In this document: in pieces, positions 1 through 12,212 of the stretch | Layout of the letters: every line of letters starts with the position of its first letter | How positions within the stretch are numbered: position 1 is the stretch's first letter | Source: Irineochytrium annulatum | Taxonomy: Eukaryota > Chytridiomycota > Chytridiomycetes > Chytridiales > Chytridiaceae | Assembly (NCBI GenBank): GCA_027600665.1 | Contig: JADGJL010000044.1 | Span: forward strand, 1 to 58,414 | Reading direction: 5' to 3' | DNA length: 58,414 bases | Notes under the pieces: generated by a model | Database searches by the model: none | What the model was told of the DNA's origin: nothing | What the model saw: only the letters and a program-made list of their open reading frames with translations | Made by a program: the position numbers and the translations under genes

Positions 1-2066
1 GAACGGAGGCGGGGGTGGTGGGTACGGAGGTGATGGCAGCGTTGGCGGCGGCTATAACAACAACAGCAATGGAAACGGCCATGGCGGAGGGCAGAACCGA
101 ATGGGTGGCGGCGGGATGCAGCAGGGTGGTCGGCTTCAGCAGGCGGTGGAGAACGTGGCTGTTTTTCCAATCAAGAGCTTAAGCCCTTATCAGAACAAGT
201 TAGTCGCCGGGGTTTTCACGGCCATGTACCTGTATTTAGGATGTCGCTGACGCGTTTTATCCGACAGGTGGACGATCAAGGCTCGGGTCGTTGCAAAAAG
301 CGATATTCGGACCTACACGAATCAGAAGGGAGAGGGGAGGATCTTCAGCGTCACTTTCGCGGATCAATCGGTAGTATCGGATGAAATATATACAAGAGGG
401 ATTTTTATTTTGATTTTTTTGTAGGGCGAAATCCGAGCGACCGGGTTCAACGACGCCGTGACCGCCTTCTACGACCTTCTCGCTGAGAATCAGGTGTACT
501 ATGTGTCGAAAGCTCCAATCAAGGTCGCCAACAAGAAGTTCAGCGGCGGTGTGAACAACGAGTACGAGATGACTCTGGAGCCGGCGACGGACATCAGGCC
601 GGTAAGCCGTAGGACTGCTACCTTTAATTCTTGGAGGACAGCGTGCCTTTTTATTCTGATATCCAGCTACCGCCATTTTAGTGTGAGGAGACGGGCGATG
701 TACCCAAGATTCGCGTCAACCGCGTTATGCTTTCCAATCTCACCGATTTCGAGAAAGATGCGACGATAGGTACGTTGCGTATGCACACATGACATCGCGT
801 TGTTGGATGTTAACTTGCTATGCAGATGTTGTCGGTGTCGTTCGGGAGGTTCAGGAGCCATCTACGCTGATGTCCAAGACCACGTCGAAGCCGGTATGGT
901 TTGCAATGCTGCTCTATTCCTTGTTGAGCTATTCCCTCTGATTCCGTTACAAGCTCACGAAGCGCGACATTCTCATTTGCGATGAGTCGAATTTCGCGGT
1001 CCGCGTAACCTTGTGGGGCCGTCAGGCCGAAACCTTCAACCACCAAGATCAGCCCGTTATCGCTTTGAAGGGCGCTCGCGTCGGCGACTTTGGCGGGAGA
1101 TGCCTGAGCATGGGTGGCGCGGCGACCATGCAGGTCAACCCGGACATGCCCGAGGCCCACCAGCTTCGCGGGTGGTACGATTCGGAGGGTCACTCCGTTC
1201 ACTACCAGACGTACTCTCAGGGAGGCGTCGGACCCGTCGGGAGCGGAGGTGTCGGGGCGAGGGTTGACGCTATGAAGACGATCCTGCAGATCACGGAGGA
1301 AGGACTCGGACATGGGGAGAAGGTGAGGTGGTTGCACTTTATCCGCCATGTGGCTGTCAGACCGTAATAGTTTTTGCATCGGTCCTTAGCCCGATTGGTT
1401 CGCACTGAGGGGCACCATTTGTTTCATCAGGGACAAGAACTTATTTTACGCGGCATGCGGCAGCCCCGACTGCAACAAGAAGGCGGTTGAGGACGGCGAC
1501 GGCAGTTGGCGGTGCGAGAAGTGCAACCGGTCCTTTCCAAACCCGACCTACAGGTCGGTATTGGCTCAGCACGCTGAATGTGGTGTTTGTCTTCGTTGTC
1601 CCAATTTGATAAATGTCTCACGCCCCAGGTATATCGCTTCTGTCTGCATGGCGGATCATACCGGACAATCATGGTTCTCCTTATTTAACGAGCAGGCCGA
1701 GCAATTGTTTGGGAAAACGGCCAACGAGATGGCTCAGTTGCAGGTAAACTCGGCGTTAATAATGCTAAGTTTAATGATCAGCAACTTATGCTAAAATAAC
1801 GGAGTAGACTAACGACGCCGGCTTCAAGGCGGCTAGCCAGGCGCCCATGTGGAGCAAGCTGATGGTCAAAGTGAGGGCGAAGGCCGAGAGCTATCAGGTT
1901 TTGTGGTCTAATTCAAGGGCGACGATGTTGCCTGTTATGTTAACGTGGCATATTTATCCTTTAGAGCGAGGACAAGGTTCGGCTCACCGTGCAAACCTTA
2001 AGCAAGGTCGACTTCAAGCAGGCTTGCGCTGACCTCGATCAGATGATCGCGGCCTACGGGGTTTAG
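1..2066 (+). CDS. RPA1: Replication protein A large subunit, 3' part (5' end outside window)
   Basis: Largest subunit of the heterotrimeric single-strand DNA-binding complex RPA, used in nuclear replication, repair and recombination. The first in-window codon starts at base 2. Exons read as 1-198, 268-370, 425-601, 682-769, 826-893, 954-1322, 1390-1553, 1629-1743, 1808-1897 and 1965-2066, giving about 490 residues. A Gly/Asn-rich linker (typical between DBD-F and DBD-A) is followed by [15 protein letters not shown] [14 protein letters not shown], which opens DBD-A; then DBD-B ([13 protein letters not shown]) and the C-terminal DBD-C with its zinc ribbon (CGSPDCNKK...CEKCN near bases 1450-1530). 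It ends QMIAAYGV. Only the N-terminal DBD-F domain is missing, because of the window edge. Family assignment is very secure; splice sites are inferred but every junction keeps frame. Confidence 0.95.
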
Positions 2067-2315
2067 AAATTCGCTCACTGTTGCTGCACGCCTTCGCCCC
2101 CGGTGTGCCTTGGTTTTATTGTGCATTTGTAGCTTGTATGTAAAATAAATCCTTCTTCGCGTACAACGTTCGCCCGTCCTTGTGAAGCGTCTACGTCGAG
2201 GGCTTGCTGGACACGATCACAAACACAACGAACAGAATATAAATCGCCAGTTCTGGGGGCCCAGCTTCTTGACAAGCTTTCGACGCTAACCACCCGCGAC
2301 GACAGGCCTTGCCGG

Positions 2316-4329
2316 ATGGTGGCCATGCAAGCTGACGGCGTGCCCGGATACAAGCCCGCGATGCATCTGGCGGCGAATAGGTGCGGTGTGGAGGCGAGGC
2401 GGTCACCGTGTTTTGCTCACTCCCACGTCTGTAACCATGTAGCGCCACTGCTCGCCTGCTGCTGTTCCTGGACTCTCTTACACCGCTCGAGGAGGTATTG
2501 CTTCCTTTGATCGCTCATGCCTCGCCTTTTGTTTGCATGTGGAGGTCTCACCTCGTTCAACACAGCACTGGTTTGGCGATATCGACTACTGGCAAAAGGT
2601 TGATCACCTACGCGCGAGAGGCGAATTTAAGCTAGCGAACAGGTTGCAACGAATTTTTTCGCGCCTGACGGAGACATACATTACCGCCTCGCTCGCGACA
2701 GGTCTTTGGTGCCAAAGCATTTTCGTGAGTACGGCAACGCGCTTTACGTGGCTTCACCATTATGAACCTGCAACAACGCAGATGTCCCCAGCTCATTTGT
2801 GCCACATCACTGGATCCTCTTTCATTCTTGCGGGATAAATCGTCTCGAGCTGTCCCTGTCGTCGTCCGTCGAGCGCCCCCTGCTAGGCGGAGGGGTCGAA
2901 GTCAGCTTCAAACGCGCCTCGCTGATATTTCATTACACGAATCACACAAAGGTAGGCATGGCGCTGAGGATTCTAAGTGTTGACATCGTGGCTGAAACGG
3001 GACACTTTGGTATGCTCAGGTCATTTGCGACGGAGGCCTACTAGTCAAGCTCAATGCCGACTTGAAGATTGAGACTTTCACCTTTGATTCGAAGGGATAT
3101 GCAGAGATGCTCCCGAGGAAAATTGTCAACTCATTTTTGGCGTCCTTGGTTGCCGTGCCGCCGGAACGGCCGATGCAATTTGATTCCATGGTGGGGCATT
3201 TTGGGATACCGGCGAAAGCGGCACGTTTGTTTGAGGTATTAACTGCTCGTTTAATTTTTTTTTTGAGCGTCTTGTAAACGTAAACAGGTTGCTGAGGTAA
3301 CGTTTTGGATGCACACTTTGATTGACATTGTCGCAACGTGCAAAGTTGGCCCAAAAGGTAGGTTTTAGTGTCAACGTACGCGCCGTTGATTTGATCACAT
3401 CAGATGCTCTCCGAGGCTTCGACAATCCTTTGGCAGGGATCAACCTCGAGTATCTCAGCGAGAACATGGCGAACGCAAATGAGCCGACGTCTAGTAGCTC
3501 GGTCTCTAACAACGAAGCCTCCACCGGCGTCCACGGGGCAGCGGATCTCCATTACGCACTGCTCAACCCCTCCCAAAAGTTTCCTTTATGTTATGACGAC
3601 GGCCTAGCAAGGGCCAATAGCCAGACTCCCAATCAACTTTACGGCACTCAGGACGGCGATAACATCATGCCGCTCCCGCCATTTGTTAGGGAGAGTCTCG
3701 GGGTGTTCTCCTCGATGGGCGCATCTCCGCCGGCGGCCTACATGCATATGTCCGCTTACTCCGTGGACGCCCTAGGGGGCATCTTTAAGCTCTGCGGCGA
3801 AACGTCGACGCCGTTGTTCAGGGAAGAGCAGATGGGTGAGCCAGCCGATGCAACCGTTCAAGCGGAGGAAGCTTTGACGAATTCGCAGACTGTAGAGCCG
3901 GGCCCGGGTACGGCATCACCACATGTTCTTTATCTCTCGGAATTAATGTTGCTTTCCGCCGCGTTAAGCACCATCGGGACGAAAGCGACGCTTGACAACG
4001 CAAGCTGAGACGGCTTCAACCGACACTGAGCCGGTGTCCAGGAGAGCCAGGCGAATTAAGTTGAATGCAAAGCCGGCATCGATCGCGCGTGCCGAGGGGA
4101 AGCCTTTGGAGGAGAAACCTGCTAAGGTTGCAGCCATACCGAAGGCGAAGCGACCTGGAAAAGGAAGGGGAGGAGGCGCGGTCTCAAAAAAGGGAAAGAA
4201 CACCTCTAATGGTATGTTTCTCATTCTTCTTGCTGCTCCTTAAATTCATATTTGGTGCTGGTCGGACATCTTGCCATATTCATATCTCTTTGCTAATTGT
4301 ATCGAAAAACAGTTGCAGAAGACGAATGA
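2316..4329 (+). CDS. LIM-domain-binding protein (Ldb1/CLIM/Adn1 family)
   Basis: Nuclear adaptor of the LIM_bind family, which in animals bridges LIM-homeodomain factors and in fungi (Adn1 type) acts in transcription control. Exons: 2316-2380, 2443-2494, 2566-2598, 2643-2724, 2782-2951, 3020-3235, 3288-3357, 3404-3907, 3969-4211, 4313-4329; 483 residues. The N-terminal half carries the family signature: DIDYWQKVATNFFAPDG, then GINRLELSLSS, and LKIETFTFDSKGYAEMLPRK. A Ser/Pro-rich stretch follows, then a basic nuclear-type tail (GRKRRL, SRRARRIK, KRPGKGRGGG) ending VAEDE. The ATG at 2316 was chosen because the exon-1 to exon-3 joins keep frame and give RLLLFLDSLTPLEE just before the domain, as in fungal relatives. 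The acceptor of exon 5 is the least certain junction. Confidence 0.85.
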
Positions 4330-4449
4330 GTATCTCGCACATGACAACCCTTGCTGTTTAATTATTGCAGCCGCACACGTGTATATCTTAGCATTGGTAT
4401 ATAATAAATGTGCTTAGCAATTCGATATTTTAACAATCATCATGGAATA

Positions 4450-5535
4450 TTACAAGCGAGCTTTCGTTTTGTCTACAACCGCAGCGCCTAGCCTTAACGC
4501 CTCCATCGCGTCGTCCATCATCTTGCTGATAATTCGCTGAGCCGTCCACACTCCATTAACCATGCCAACTGATTCACCTGCCGCCAAATACGCGATGTCA
4601 TAGTTGGACGACTTCATAGCAAAATCAAACCGCCCCCTCCACTTTTCTACCGCAATGCCATCGTCCCCGGCCTTTAAAGCGGTCACCAAATCGTTGCGAA
4701 TCACGCGAAAGTCGAATTCAGCTGGCCATTTGAGCCTTCTCAAATTCTCGTAAGCCCTGGTGCGAGCCGTGTTAACGCCGCCATCGGACGTCTCGATCAA
4801 GCGCTTCTTCGCTTCGGCTGTAAAACCGCTCTCGACGCTTGCGCATAGCCTCGTCCCGACCACCACACCGGACGCCCCCAGCATCAGGCATGCTGCAAGC
4901 TGCCGTCCATCAGAGATGCCACCGGCCGCGGCGATGGGAACTCGGTCACCGACTGCGTCCACCACTTCTGGCACCAGGGAGATCGTGCTGGCGTTCATTC
5001 TGGCGCCGTGACCCCCTGCCCCGGAACCTTGCGCGACGATAACGTCAACGCCACAACGATCGACACATTCCACCGCCTCGGCCACAGTCCGGATCTGTGC
5101 AAGGACCTTAGCGTCCGGCAGACGATCTCGCACCTTATTCACGAAAGGCTGCAAAGGAAGTTACGCTACGTCAGCAGAGAATAAATCATAACAGACCTCA
5201 GGATCCCCAAACGAAAACCAATAATACATGACGCCCTCATCGATCACCGCGTCAAGCAAGCCAGGGTTGTTCTGCAGGTGCCACGTTATAAATCCGACGC
5301 CAAATGGAAGCGTGTTCCCATCGTGATCCTCATGCCCTTTCAGGAGGTCCTTGACGGCGCGGATGTCGCTACGGATGACTGTTGGATCCGTCGCGTAGCC
5401 GACTTGGAGAAACCCGAGCCCGCCAGCTTTCGAGACCTCGCTAGCCAAAGCAGGGGTCGATGCGCCGGCCATGGGAGCGCATATGATCGGCCTGGTGATG
5501 GACAGAAGGTCCGTGAGTTCGGTCCTCAAATGCAT
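4450..5535 (-). CDS. Nitronate monooxygenase (2-nitropropane dioxygenase family)
   Basis: FMN-dependent TIM-barrel enzyme that oxidises alkyl nitronates. Two exons, 5535-5197 and 5148-4450, joined across a 48-nt intron (donor gtctgt, acceptor ttgcag); 345 residues. It begins MHLRTELTDLL and shows the family landmarks: ICAPMAGA near the N-terminus, a GSGAGGHGA flavin-contact loop, AAAGGISDGRQLAACLMLGA, and VGTRLCASVES, the phosphate-binding end of the barrel. The usual catalytic-site sequence QGSEAGGH is here QGSGAGGH. It is transcribed away from CutC with about 220 bp between the two starts. Family level is secure; the substrate is not shown by sequence. Confidence 0.92.
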
Positions 5536-5756
5536 GATCTGATGAGATGGTAGAAGTTGGATGCTCGGAAGGGCAAGGTCTTCGTGTTTGGTTGGCAGGG
5601 TGGTGTCAGCGTTGATGACGATGCTGGAAGGCTTGAACGCGTCCGAAAGGAAGGACCGAGAGCGCAGAACTCGTCAGCCCGATCATTACCGTAGGCTTTG
5701 TGGCGTTTGCAACACCGTTACATATATAACAAGGACGCTTTCTTTTCTGTAGCGAC
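5536..5756. promoter_or_regulatory. Shared upstream region of nitronate monooxygenase and CutC
   Basis: 221 bp separate the two divergent start codons. An AT-rich stretch with tacatatataac lies about 35 bp before the CutC ATG and could serve as a TATA-like element. No specific operator is recognised; the promoter role is inferred from position alone. Confidence 0.5.
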
Positions 5757-6539
5757 ATGACCTTGCTCGAAGTTTGTCTAGAGACCGTCGAGTCCGCGAT
5801 CGACGCGGAGAAAAATGGAGCCGCACGCGTCGAGTTTTGCGCGAATCTCACCGAAGGCGGTACCACACCGAGCATCGCGGCTGTCAAGGTCTGCAAAACC
5901 ATGATCAAGATTCCGATGATGGTCATGGGTATGATGCCCAGTGTGTTAAGAGACTTATTGTTGGCAGTGCGGCCCCGAGGCGGAGATTTCGCGTATACGG
6001 ACGCAGAGTTTGATATTATGAAGCACGATGTCGTGGCGTTCAAAGAGCTAAAAGTCCAGGGGGTCGTCTTCGGGATTCTCCGGTCAAACGGGACCGTGGA
6101 CTTGGAGAGAATGAAGGAGCTGGTGGACCTCGCAAAGCCAATGGACGTGACGTTTCACCGTGCATTCGACGTCAGCCGGGACCCTATTGAGGCGCTAGAG
6201 GCTATTATTCGGGTCAGCGGCATCAACCGCATTCTGACTTCGGGACAAGACTCGGGAGCACTGGAGGGCTTGGAGACCCTTAAGGCGGTGGTGGCGAAGG
6301 CGGCAGGTCGCATAGAGATTCTACCAGGCGGAGGTGTCACTCCGCGCAATGTTTTGCGGATACTGAAGGAGATTAACGTCCCTGCTGTGCACATGGCGCT
6401 TATGAAGACGATCGACAGCCCGATGACTTTCCGCAATCCAAACGTTTTTATGGGCTTACCGGGCCTGCCGGAATACAGCCGCGTCGTTACTGATGGCGCC
6501 GCTGTTAAACATGTGGTAGAATTAATAAAAGACAAGTAG
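5757..6539 (+). CDS. cutC: Copper homeostasis protein CutC
   Basis: CutC-family TIM-barrel protein linked to copper handling, probably cytosolic. Opens MTLLEVCLETVESAI, followed by GAARVEFCANLTEGGTTPS, RPRGGDF, VTFHRAFDV, RILTSGQ and LPGGGVTP, all diagnostic of the family. A 39-nt intron (5929-5967, gtatga...ttggcag) interrupts the gene. Its length is a multiple of three and it contains no stop, so the unspliced frame is open, but it would insert 13 residues in the strictly conserved strand before RPRGGDF. Splicing gives MMVMVRPRGGDF, matching the family, and a 247-residue protein. The start codon is the first ATG of the frame and fits the family N-terminus. Confidence 0.93.
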   Translation: MTLLEVCLETVESAIDAEKNGAARVEFCANLTEGGTTPSIAAVKVCKTMIKIPMMVMGMMPSVLRDLLLAVRPRGGDFAYTDAEFDIMKHDVVAFKELKVQGVVFGILRSNGTVDLERMKELVDLAKPMDVTFHRAFDVSRDPIEALEAIIRVSGINRILTSGQDSGALEGLETLKAVVAKAAGRIEILPGGGVTPRNVLRILKEINVPAVHMALMKTIDSPMTFRNPNVFMGLPGLPEYSRVVTDGAAVKHVVELIKDK

Positions 6540-6540
6540 A

Positions 6541-6601
6541 TCTTGGGAAGTGTGCAACCCTTCGGTGCTTGGGAAGTGTGCAACCCTTCGGTGCTTGGGA
6601 A
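6541..6601. repeat. Short tandem repeat downstream of CutC
   Basis: About two and a third copies of a 27-bp unit (cttgggaagtgtgcaaccc followed by ttcggtg) lie directly after the CutC stop codon, probably in its 3' untranslated region. The first two copies are identical, which suggests recent slippage. The rest of the gap to 6812 holds a T-run and AT-rich sequence and no gene. Confidence 0.8.
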
Positions 6602-6812
6602 GGACCAGGTTTTTTTTTTTCTTTCTTGGTGCGCTAGGGAGGGACGAGACACAACGAGTAAAAGGAGTGAGGTACAATGAGTCGAACCTTTTATTAGAAA
6701 TCAGTTGATCGACCAGCGTAAAATGTTAAGCAGCAAATAAATTCTGTAATTTACTCATGCTAAACGACGAAATTTGTATACTGTAATTTAATTCCTTCAT
6801 TCTCGCCTGTAC

Positions 6813-8889
6813 TTAAGTCCAATTCTTAACAAAAATGTCGTATTCGTCCGCCATGGCTTCGCTTGTAAATAAGTCATTAAAGATAAGCTGGGCATAATTG
6901 AAGTCCAGCCCATGAGCCTTCGCAAAGTCGTCCACCGTAGCGAAACCTGCCGCTATAATTAACGCCCGATTGTTCTTCATGCGCTTCGCAGACCGTGTGC
7001 TATAGTAGAGTGGCGCCGGAAGAGACGGATCTAGCTTCAAATCATCCTTTATCCGCTCAATGTTCGCTTGCAATAATTTCATCAACAAAACGTTCGAAAC
7101 GCTGAATTGACCAATCCACATAGACTGGGCGGCGTGAACCTGATAAGAAAACATTAACGAAGTATGATAGAAGGTAACCAACCACGCGATTTTCAATGTC
7201 CCAAGAATGCGCGATCGCCCCTCCGATGCTCCATGGTGAAGCACGCAGCGTTTTAGATCGGCTCGGCGCTTCGTAGTAAGCAACTGTCAAGTAACGTCTG
7301 AAAGGCCCCACGGGTACGAGGGTGGCCGGTATGGCCGGTTTAAACAGACCTCGCACAAATTGTGAAATCTCAATGCAGTTGCTTCTCTGGTATGTCAGTA
7401 CAAGACTCCACGCAAACTGTCGCAGATGCAGAGGGTCGTAGTATTGTAAAATGAAGAAGCGGGCAAATTCGACAAGGTCATTCGCCAGTGCGTCGATGTT
7501 GGCAGCGTTGTCCCCGCCCGAATGCGGAATCTCCGCCATCATCTCCCCAAACGCGGGCCGCGGATCAAGGCCAGAAAATGTCGAGGATAAGTTTTGCACC
7601 GGACAACGATAGGTACAAAATCGCACTTTCGCGGGATTGCCAATTCGTATGTGCGGAAGGCTGCACGTCAAATACCCGGCACGAAAGAGCACCTTCGGCC
7701 TCCATTTCCCCGGTCTCCAGTTCGTCCCGCCGCCGCATGTCGTGCACAACTCTGAGTAGAGAGTCAGCTGACGAGTTACAAATGGACGACCATACGGTAC
7801 ATGTCAAGGCACTCGAAGCAGTGCGCCTCCATCTTAAATTCCGGCTCAATCCAAGGCGTCGTGGTGTCAATGGCGTTGTCGAAAGCGGTAAGGGCAATGC
7901 GCAGTCCCCCGACGCCAAGAACTTGACCGCAAATCCTGCAGTCGACATCCCTCTCCTCGTTTATGACCCTCTTTCTTCCGCGCTTTTTGCCAGGAGAAGC
8001 GCTCGCTTCTTCTCGCGCATTTAGAGCCGTCATGGCCGAGGTCAATTTACACTTATTGCACACCACGTCCGCGACCAATGGCCTAGAAAATTCACTTTCA
8101 ATGCCAAAGCAAGCATACGTGGCCACGTGCTGGGTGCAAAGTTTGCAGTTCACTCGGTAATCCATTTCGAGACCGTTTCTGGGTGAGTAGCTTATTAACG
8201 GAGTAGCTGCAACAAAAACGCGCGCACCTTCGTCGCCGGCCAGGTGAGACCGCCTGCATAAACGAGCCGCCAACTTGGCCAGGCCTCCCTTCCAGCAATT
8301 CGCTGTCGTCGCCCAAGCCGTTGTCAACCGTTGGTAAAGTATGGAGTTCCGAGACAGCGTGTGGCATCGGGACGGTTGCGAGGCCAATGGAAGGGGCCGG
8401 AAGAGAAGTCGGGATGGTGAGAAGCTCCGGAAAGAACACGTCCGGAATGGGCTGGTGGAAGGTGAACGACGAAATCGTCGGGCCGGGCGATTGGAGAGAC
8501 TCCATCAACATCTGCTCAATCTCCTGAAGGGTGAGCACGTTGCTCGCTCGAGTCTTTGGCAGTCTAGCAGCGCCAAGACGGTTCAGAGGCCGAACGGCTG
8601 TTGAGGTCGTTCTCGAAGGGTGCCCGTTCCGCCGCGGTGGGCTCGTTCGTGAACGCAAGGAGATGCCATAAGCGCCGGTACTCTGCAGATTGTGCAACAT
8701 TGAACTCGGCCTTGCAAGAGTCCAGTCGGCGTAGGTGTTGACGCCATAATGCGCCAGAGTCTGCGGAAGAAGCGGGATCGGGGGGCCTGCGAGCCAGGGT
8801 GCGATCGGCGGCGTCGGTATTGCGGCCTCGACGGTCTCAACCTGGCGCGTGCCCTCGGGGCCTGTGGTCCATGGCATCGTCATGAGCAT
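6813..8889 (-). CDS. Cysteine-rich protein of unknown function
   Basis: Not recognised as a named family. Exons: 8889-8228, 8178-7791, 7749-7183, 7139-6813; 647 residues, all junctions in frame. The first ~215 residues are Pro/Ser-rich and probably disordered. The middle has many paired cysteines, as in a set of zinc-binding modules: CKLC, CNKC, CRICG, CFEC, CTTCGGG and later CSLP...FCTYRC. A basic KKRGRKR patch lies between them. The last ~270 residues look globular and hydrophobic with no motif I know. A nuclear role is possible from the basic patch and zinc-like cysteines, but this is a guess. It starts only 63 bp from the divergent Spc98 start. The exon structure and sustained open frame make it a real gene. 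Confidence 0.8.
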
Positions 8890-8952
8890 TGTTTCGTCAC
8901 CACGCAGACTTCAGTGTCCGGAGCGCGCTCAATACTCAGCACAGCACTCATC

Positions 8953-11900
8953 ATGATGGCGGCGGCGCATGCGGCGCCCGACTCTCGCATTAGTGACACT
9001 CTAATGACTCTGGTGAAACGGATTACCGGGATGAGCGAGGCCATTGAGCCAGAACGGCTTCGTTCCACGCACGAGTACTCCCTCCGCATCCTTCAAAGGT
9101 TTTTGGGAGTAAGGGCGGCCTGATGCCTAATTGATGATAATAGCCGAATATCTCCATCCATCGTCCAAGACACAACTCAGCTCTCAGACTTAATAAAAAA
9201 GAAATGTTTGTACCTTTTACACAAAGAGCGATTGACGTCTTCTATATCGCAGTGATGAGAAGCGACCGGACGGCACAGAAGGCTCTTCAGTTCTCAAATC
9301 TGTTCTCGAAGCTCAATGGGGGTTCTATGTTGCGTCGCCCCTGGGCTACGCTTTACTGCTTGCTGCAGATGAGTTATCACCCGGACATGAAGGCAACTTC
9401 CGTCGGTATCTTCCGGCCTGACGATGGATGCTGACTGAAGTGTAGGCACTTCTTGACAACTGCTTTTCATCTGCTGGCATGAAAGCTGTGTCTCTGGAAC
9501 CTACGGAAGTCAGAGCACCCCGCATTTTACCGCCTTCAAAAGCCACGCCGTCCATTGATGTCAAGATCCAACCTATGTTATCTCAGAAGGCATACTACCG
9601 GTACTATGAATCTGGCGACGGTTTGTGATTCTGCGGCGCATGTATTCTAACGTTATTGCATTTAGGTCTTGAGGCTTCGGAATCCTTACTACTTCGAGAC
9701 GCGATATTCGTGTACCAAGGGATCGAAGGAAAGTTTATAAAGTACGATAGGAAAGCGGATGCCTTCACCTGCTCCCTTGAGGTAATGGCATTCCGGCCTG
9801 CGTTATCATTCAACCGCGCCCACAGAAAATCCCAACGCCTATGAGAGATCTCGTTCAAAATTTGGGGGAGCACGGTTGGCTTTATCGACGGGTCAACAAG
9901 TTCGCAGAGGATAATGTAGATGATCGCTCGAAAGGCCTTGTGTCCCAGAGCTTTGCCTCCGCCATCAAAGAGGAGCTCATGGATTACTATCAGCTGATCT
10001 CCACTATTGAGAATCACATCGCAAAGGAGGATTTTGACGGATTTGTTGCGAAGGGCCTCTCGTTGAAGAGGCTTGCGATATGGTCGATGGACTCACTTAA
10101 TAAGCTTCGACTTCTCAACGTACTGGTCGATACTTGCAGAGGTTCGAAGACGTTAACCGCCGAGTGTTTTAAATGTTGCAAGATTTAAAGGGGGGTTCAT
10201 TATTGTCGGCGATATACAACTACTTAAACCATGGGGATCCGTTTGTTCAGGACTTTATAAAGACCTTGATGATTAAAGTAATGATGGCCGACAGGTTTTG
10301 GCGTTGTCTAACGGGCAGTTTAGGTTTCCAAACCCTTCTTTCATCAACTTAGTCGATGGATTTACGAGGGCGAGGTAGTCATGATAGTGTTCGTCCGAGC
10401 TGATTATTTCCTTCCAGCTGGAAGATCCGTTTTCAGAGTTTTTTGTTATCCGCGACGAAAACGCCGAGCACACAAACTTATGGAGGGGACAATATGACCT
10501 CCGGCGTGAATATGTACCACGATTTTTGAAGAAAGAAGTGGCGCAGAAGGTACGTTTTGCTGTAGCCACTGAATCCAACTGTGCCTTGAGGCCTACGTGA
10601 TTGGGAAAAGTCTAAACTTCATTCGATACGGTTGCCAAAACGAACAATACGTCAGAACTCGAAGCCGCGAGATTGAAAGCGCAAAAGGTAGCCCCTGTAC
10701 AACTTCTCATACTCACGATGAATAGGCATGCAGTACGGAGAAAACAAAGCTCTAGAGGAATCAATTGACAGCGCCTATATCGTAACTAGTAAATACCTGT
10801 TTGAGCTGCTATTCGACCGATACAAGTTGTTGGATCACTTTATAGCTTTAAAAAGCTACCTGCTTCTCGGCAAAGGAGACTTCATCCAAACTTTAATGGA
10901 TCGCCTGGGGTACAATGCTTATATTGTGACCTTTCTTCGTTAAATTGAGTGTACAGGGACGATTTATCGAAGTCCGCCCAGTCCATCTTGAAACATAATC
11001 TAACTGGCGTCCTCGAGACGGCGATCCGGTTCTCCAGTGGCGCTAATGAAAATACGGAAATAACAAAGAGGCTGGACGTAAGGCTACTAGAGGTGCGTGA
11101 TCCAGCCTATGACCACGCCTTAACGTAGACATTCAAAGGTCTCGTCTGGAAACACGGGTTGGGAGGTTTTTGCGCTGGACTATCACGTCGACACTCCGAT
11201 AAACACTATTTTCGACCCGCAAGTGATGCAGCTGTACTTGAGAATTTTTACCTTTTTGTGGAGGTTGAAGAGGGTTGAATATGTGCTTTCTTCTACATGG
11301 AAACGCCAAGTTACGGAGGCGCAGAGGTTTAGGGAGCTGAAAGGTTCGGCAGCAATATAGTGTGGAATCCTCGGCTTATCATTTTAGACGTTTATGGGCT
11401 GATTCACCATAGCCATATTACCTGGAACGAGATGACTCATTTTGTTTTCCAGTTGCAGTACTACCTACTCTTCGAGGTTTTCCCAAGTTTGCTTGCCCAA
11501 CTTAATGTCAAGCACAGGTCCTTACTTCGTCGTGGAATGAGTTAATGGAGTTCGTCAAGAAGAGGACGGGTGATCTTGATCAATTGATAAGCGAACACAA
11601 CAAATATCTGAAGCAAATCATGGCGAAGGGCTTGTTTATGGACCAAGAGGTTTTAGGTTTTACTCCAAAAAAATATATTTTAACTTTTGTTCAGCATCTG
11701 TACGAGAAGCTCCTTGGCCTCTTTGATGTTATTTTGTCTTTCCAGCGGGTGCAAGACAAACTATACCTTCATGCTGTGGGCGCACTGCAGCGGAGCCAAG
11801 CTGCAAGCGCCGCCGAATACCGGAAGAATTTGATGGGGCGAGTTGCGTCGTTGGATTATGGCCTTATATACGAGGATCTACAGCCGGATGCACGAAAGGA

Positions 11901-12143
11901 GACCAGCCTAAGTGCAATTAGCAGCGAGGTTCGCATAACATCCCAGAAGTTCAGGGTAAGGTTTTCTTTCATTTTTGGCGCTCATTTCGAGCCTTAACTT
12001 CAACGCACTTTTGATTGTAGGATGACTTAAAGTCCCTTTTGTCTGCCTTCACAAATCACCCTGACAGTAATTTGAGGGGTTTACGCGTGCGGTTGGACTA
12101 CAATGAGTTTTATGCTGGCGAAACGGGTGCCCCTGTACTTTAA
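8953..12143 (+). CDS. SPC98: Gamma-tubulin complex component 3 (Spc98/GCP3)
   Basis: Subunit of the gamma-tubulin small complex that nucleates microtubules at the spindle pole or basal body. Fifteen exons: 8953-9108, 9144-9401, 9446-9620, 9666-9781, 9826-10141, 10183-10277, 10324-10374, 10418-10549, 10591-10687, 10726-10909, 10957-11092, 11139-11343, 11388-11476, 11518-11955, 12021-12143; 856 residues, the usual GCP3 size. Landmarks: LLLRDAIFVYQGIEGKFIKY (start of the GCP N domain), RDLVQNLGEHGWLYRRV, LKGGSLLSAIYNYLNHGDPF, RWIYEGELEDPFSEFFV, KYLFELLFDRYKLLDH, SYLLLGKGDFIQTLMDRLG, LWRLKRVEYVLSS and HFVFQLQYYLLFEV. The short introns (35-65 nt) were placed by these matches. The second intron donor (gtcggt) is weak; the others look normal. 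Confidence 0.93.
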
Positions 12144-12212
12144 GCTTGCTGCCCTGTAATTTACTTAATGTTTATGTACTTAGTTTTGCTGAAGAAAATG
12201 TTTCTGTATCTA

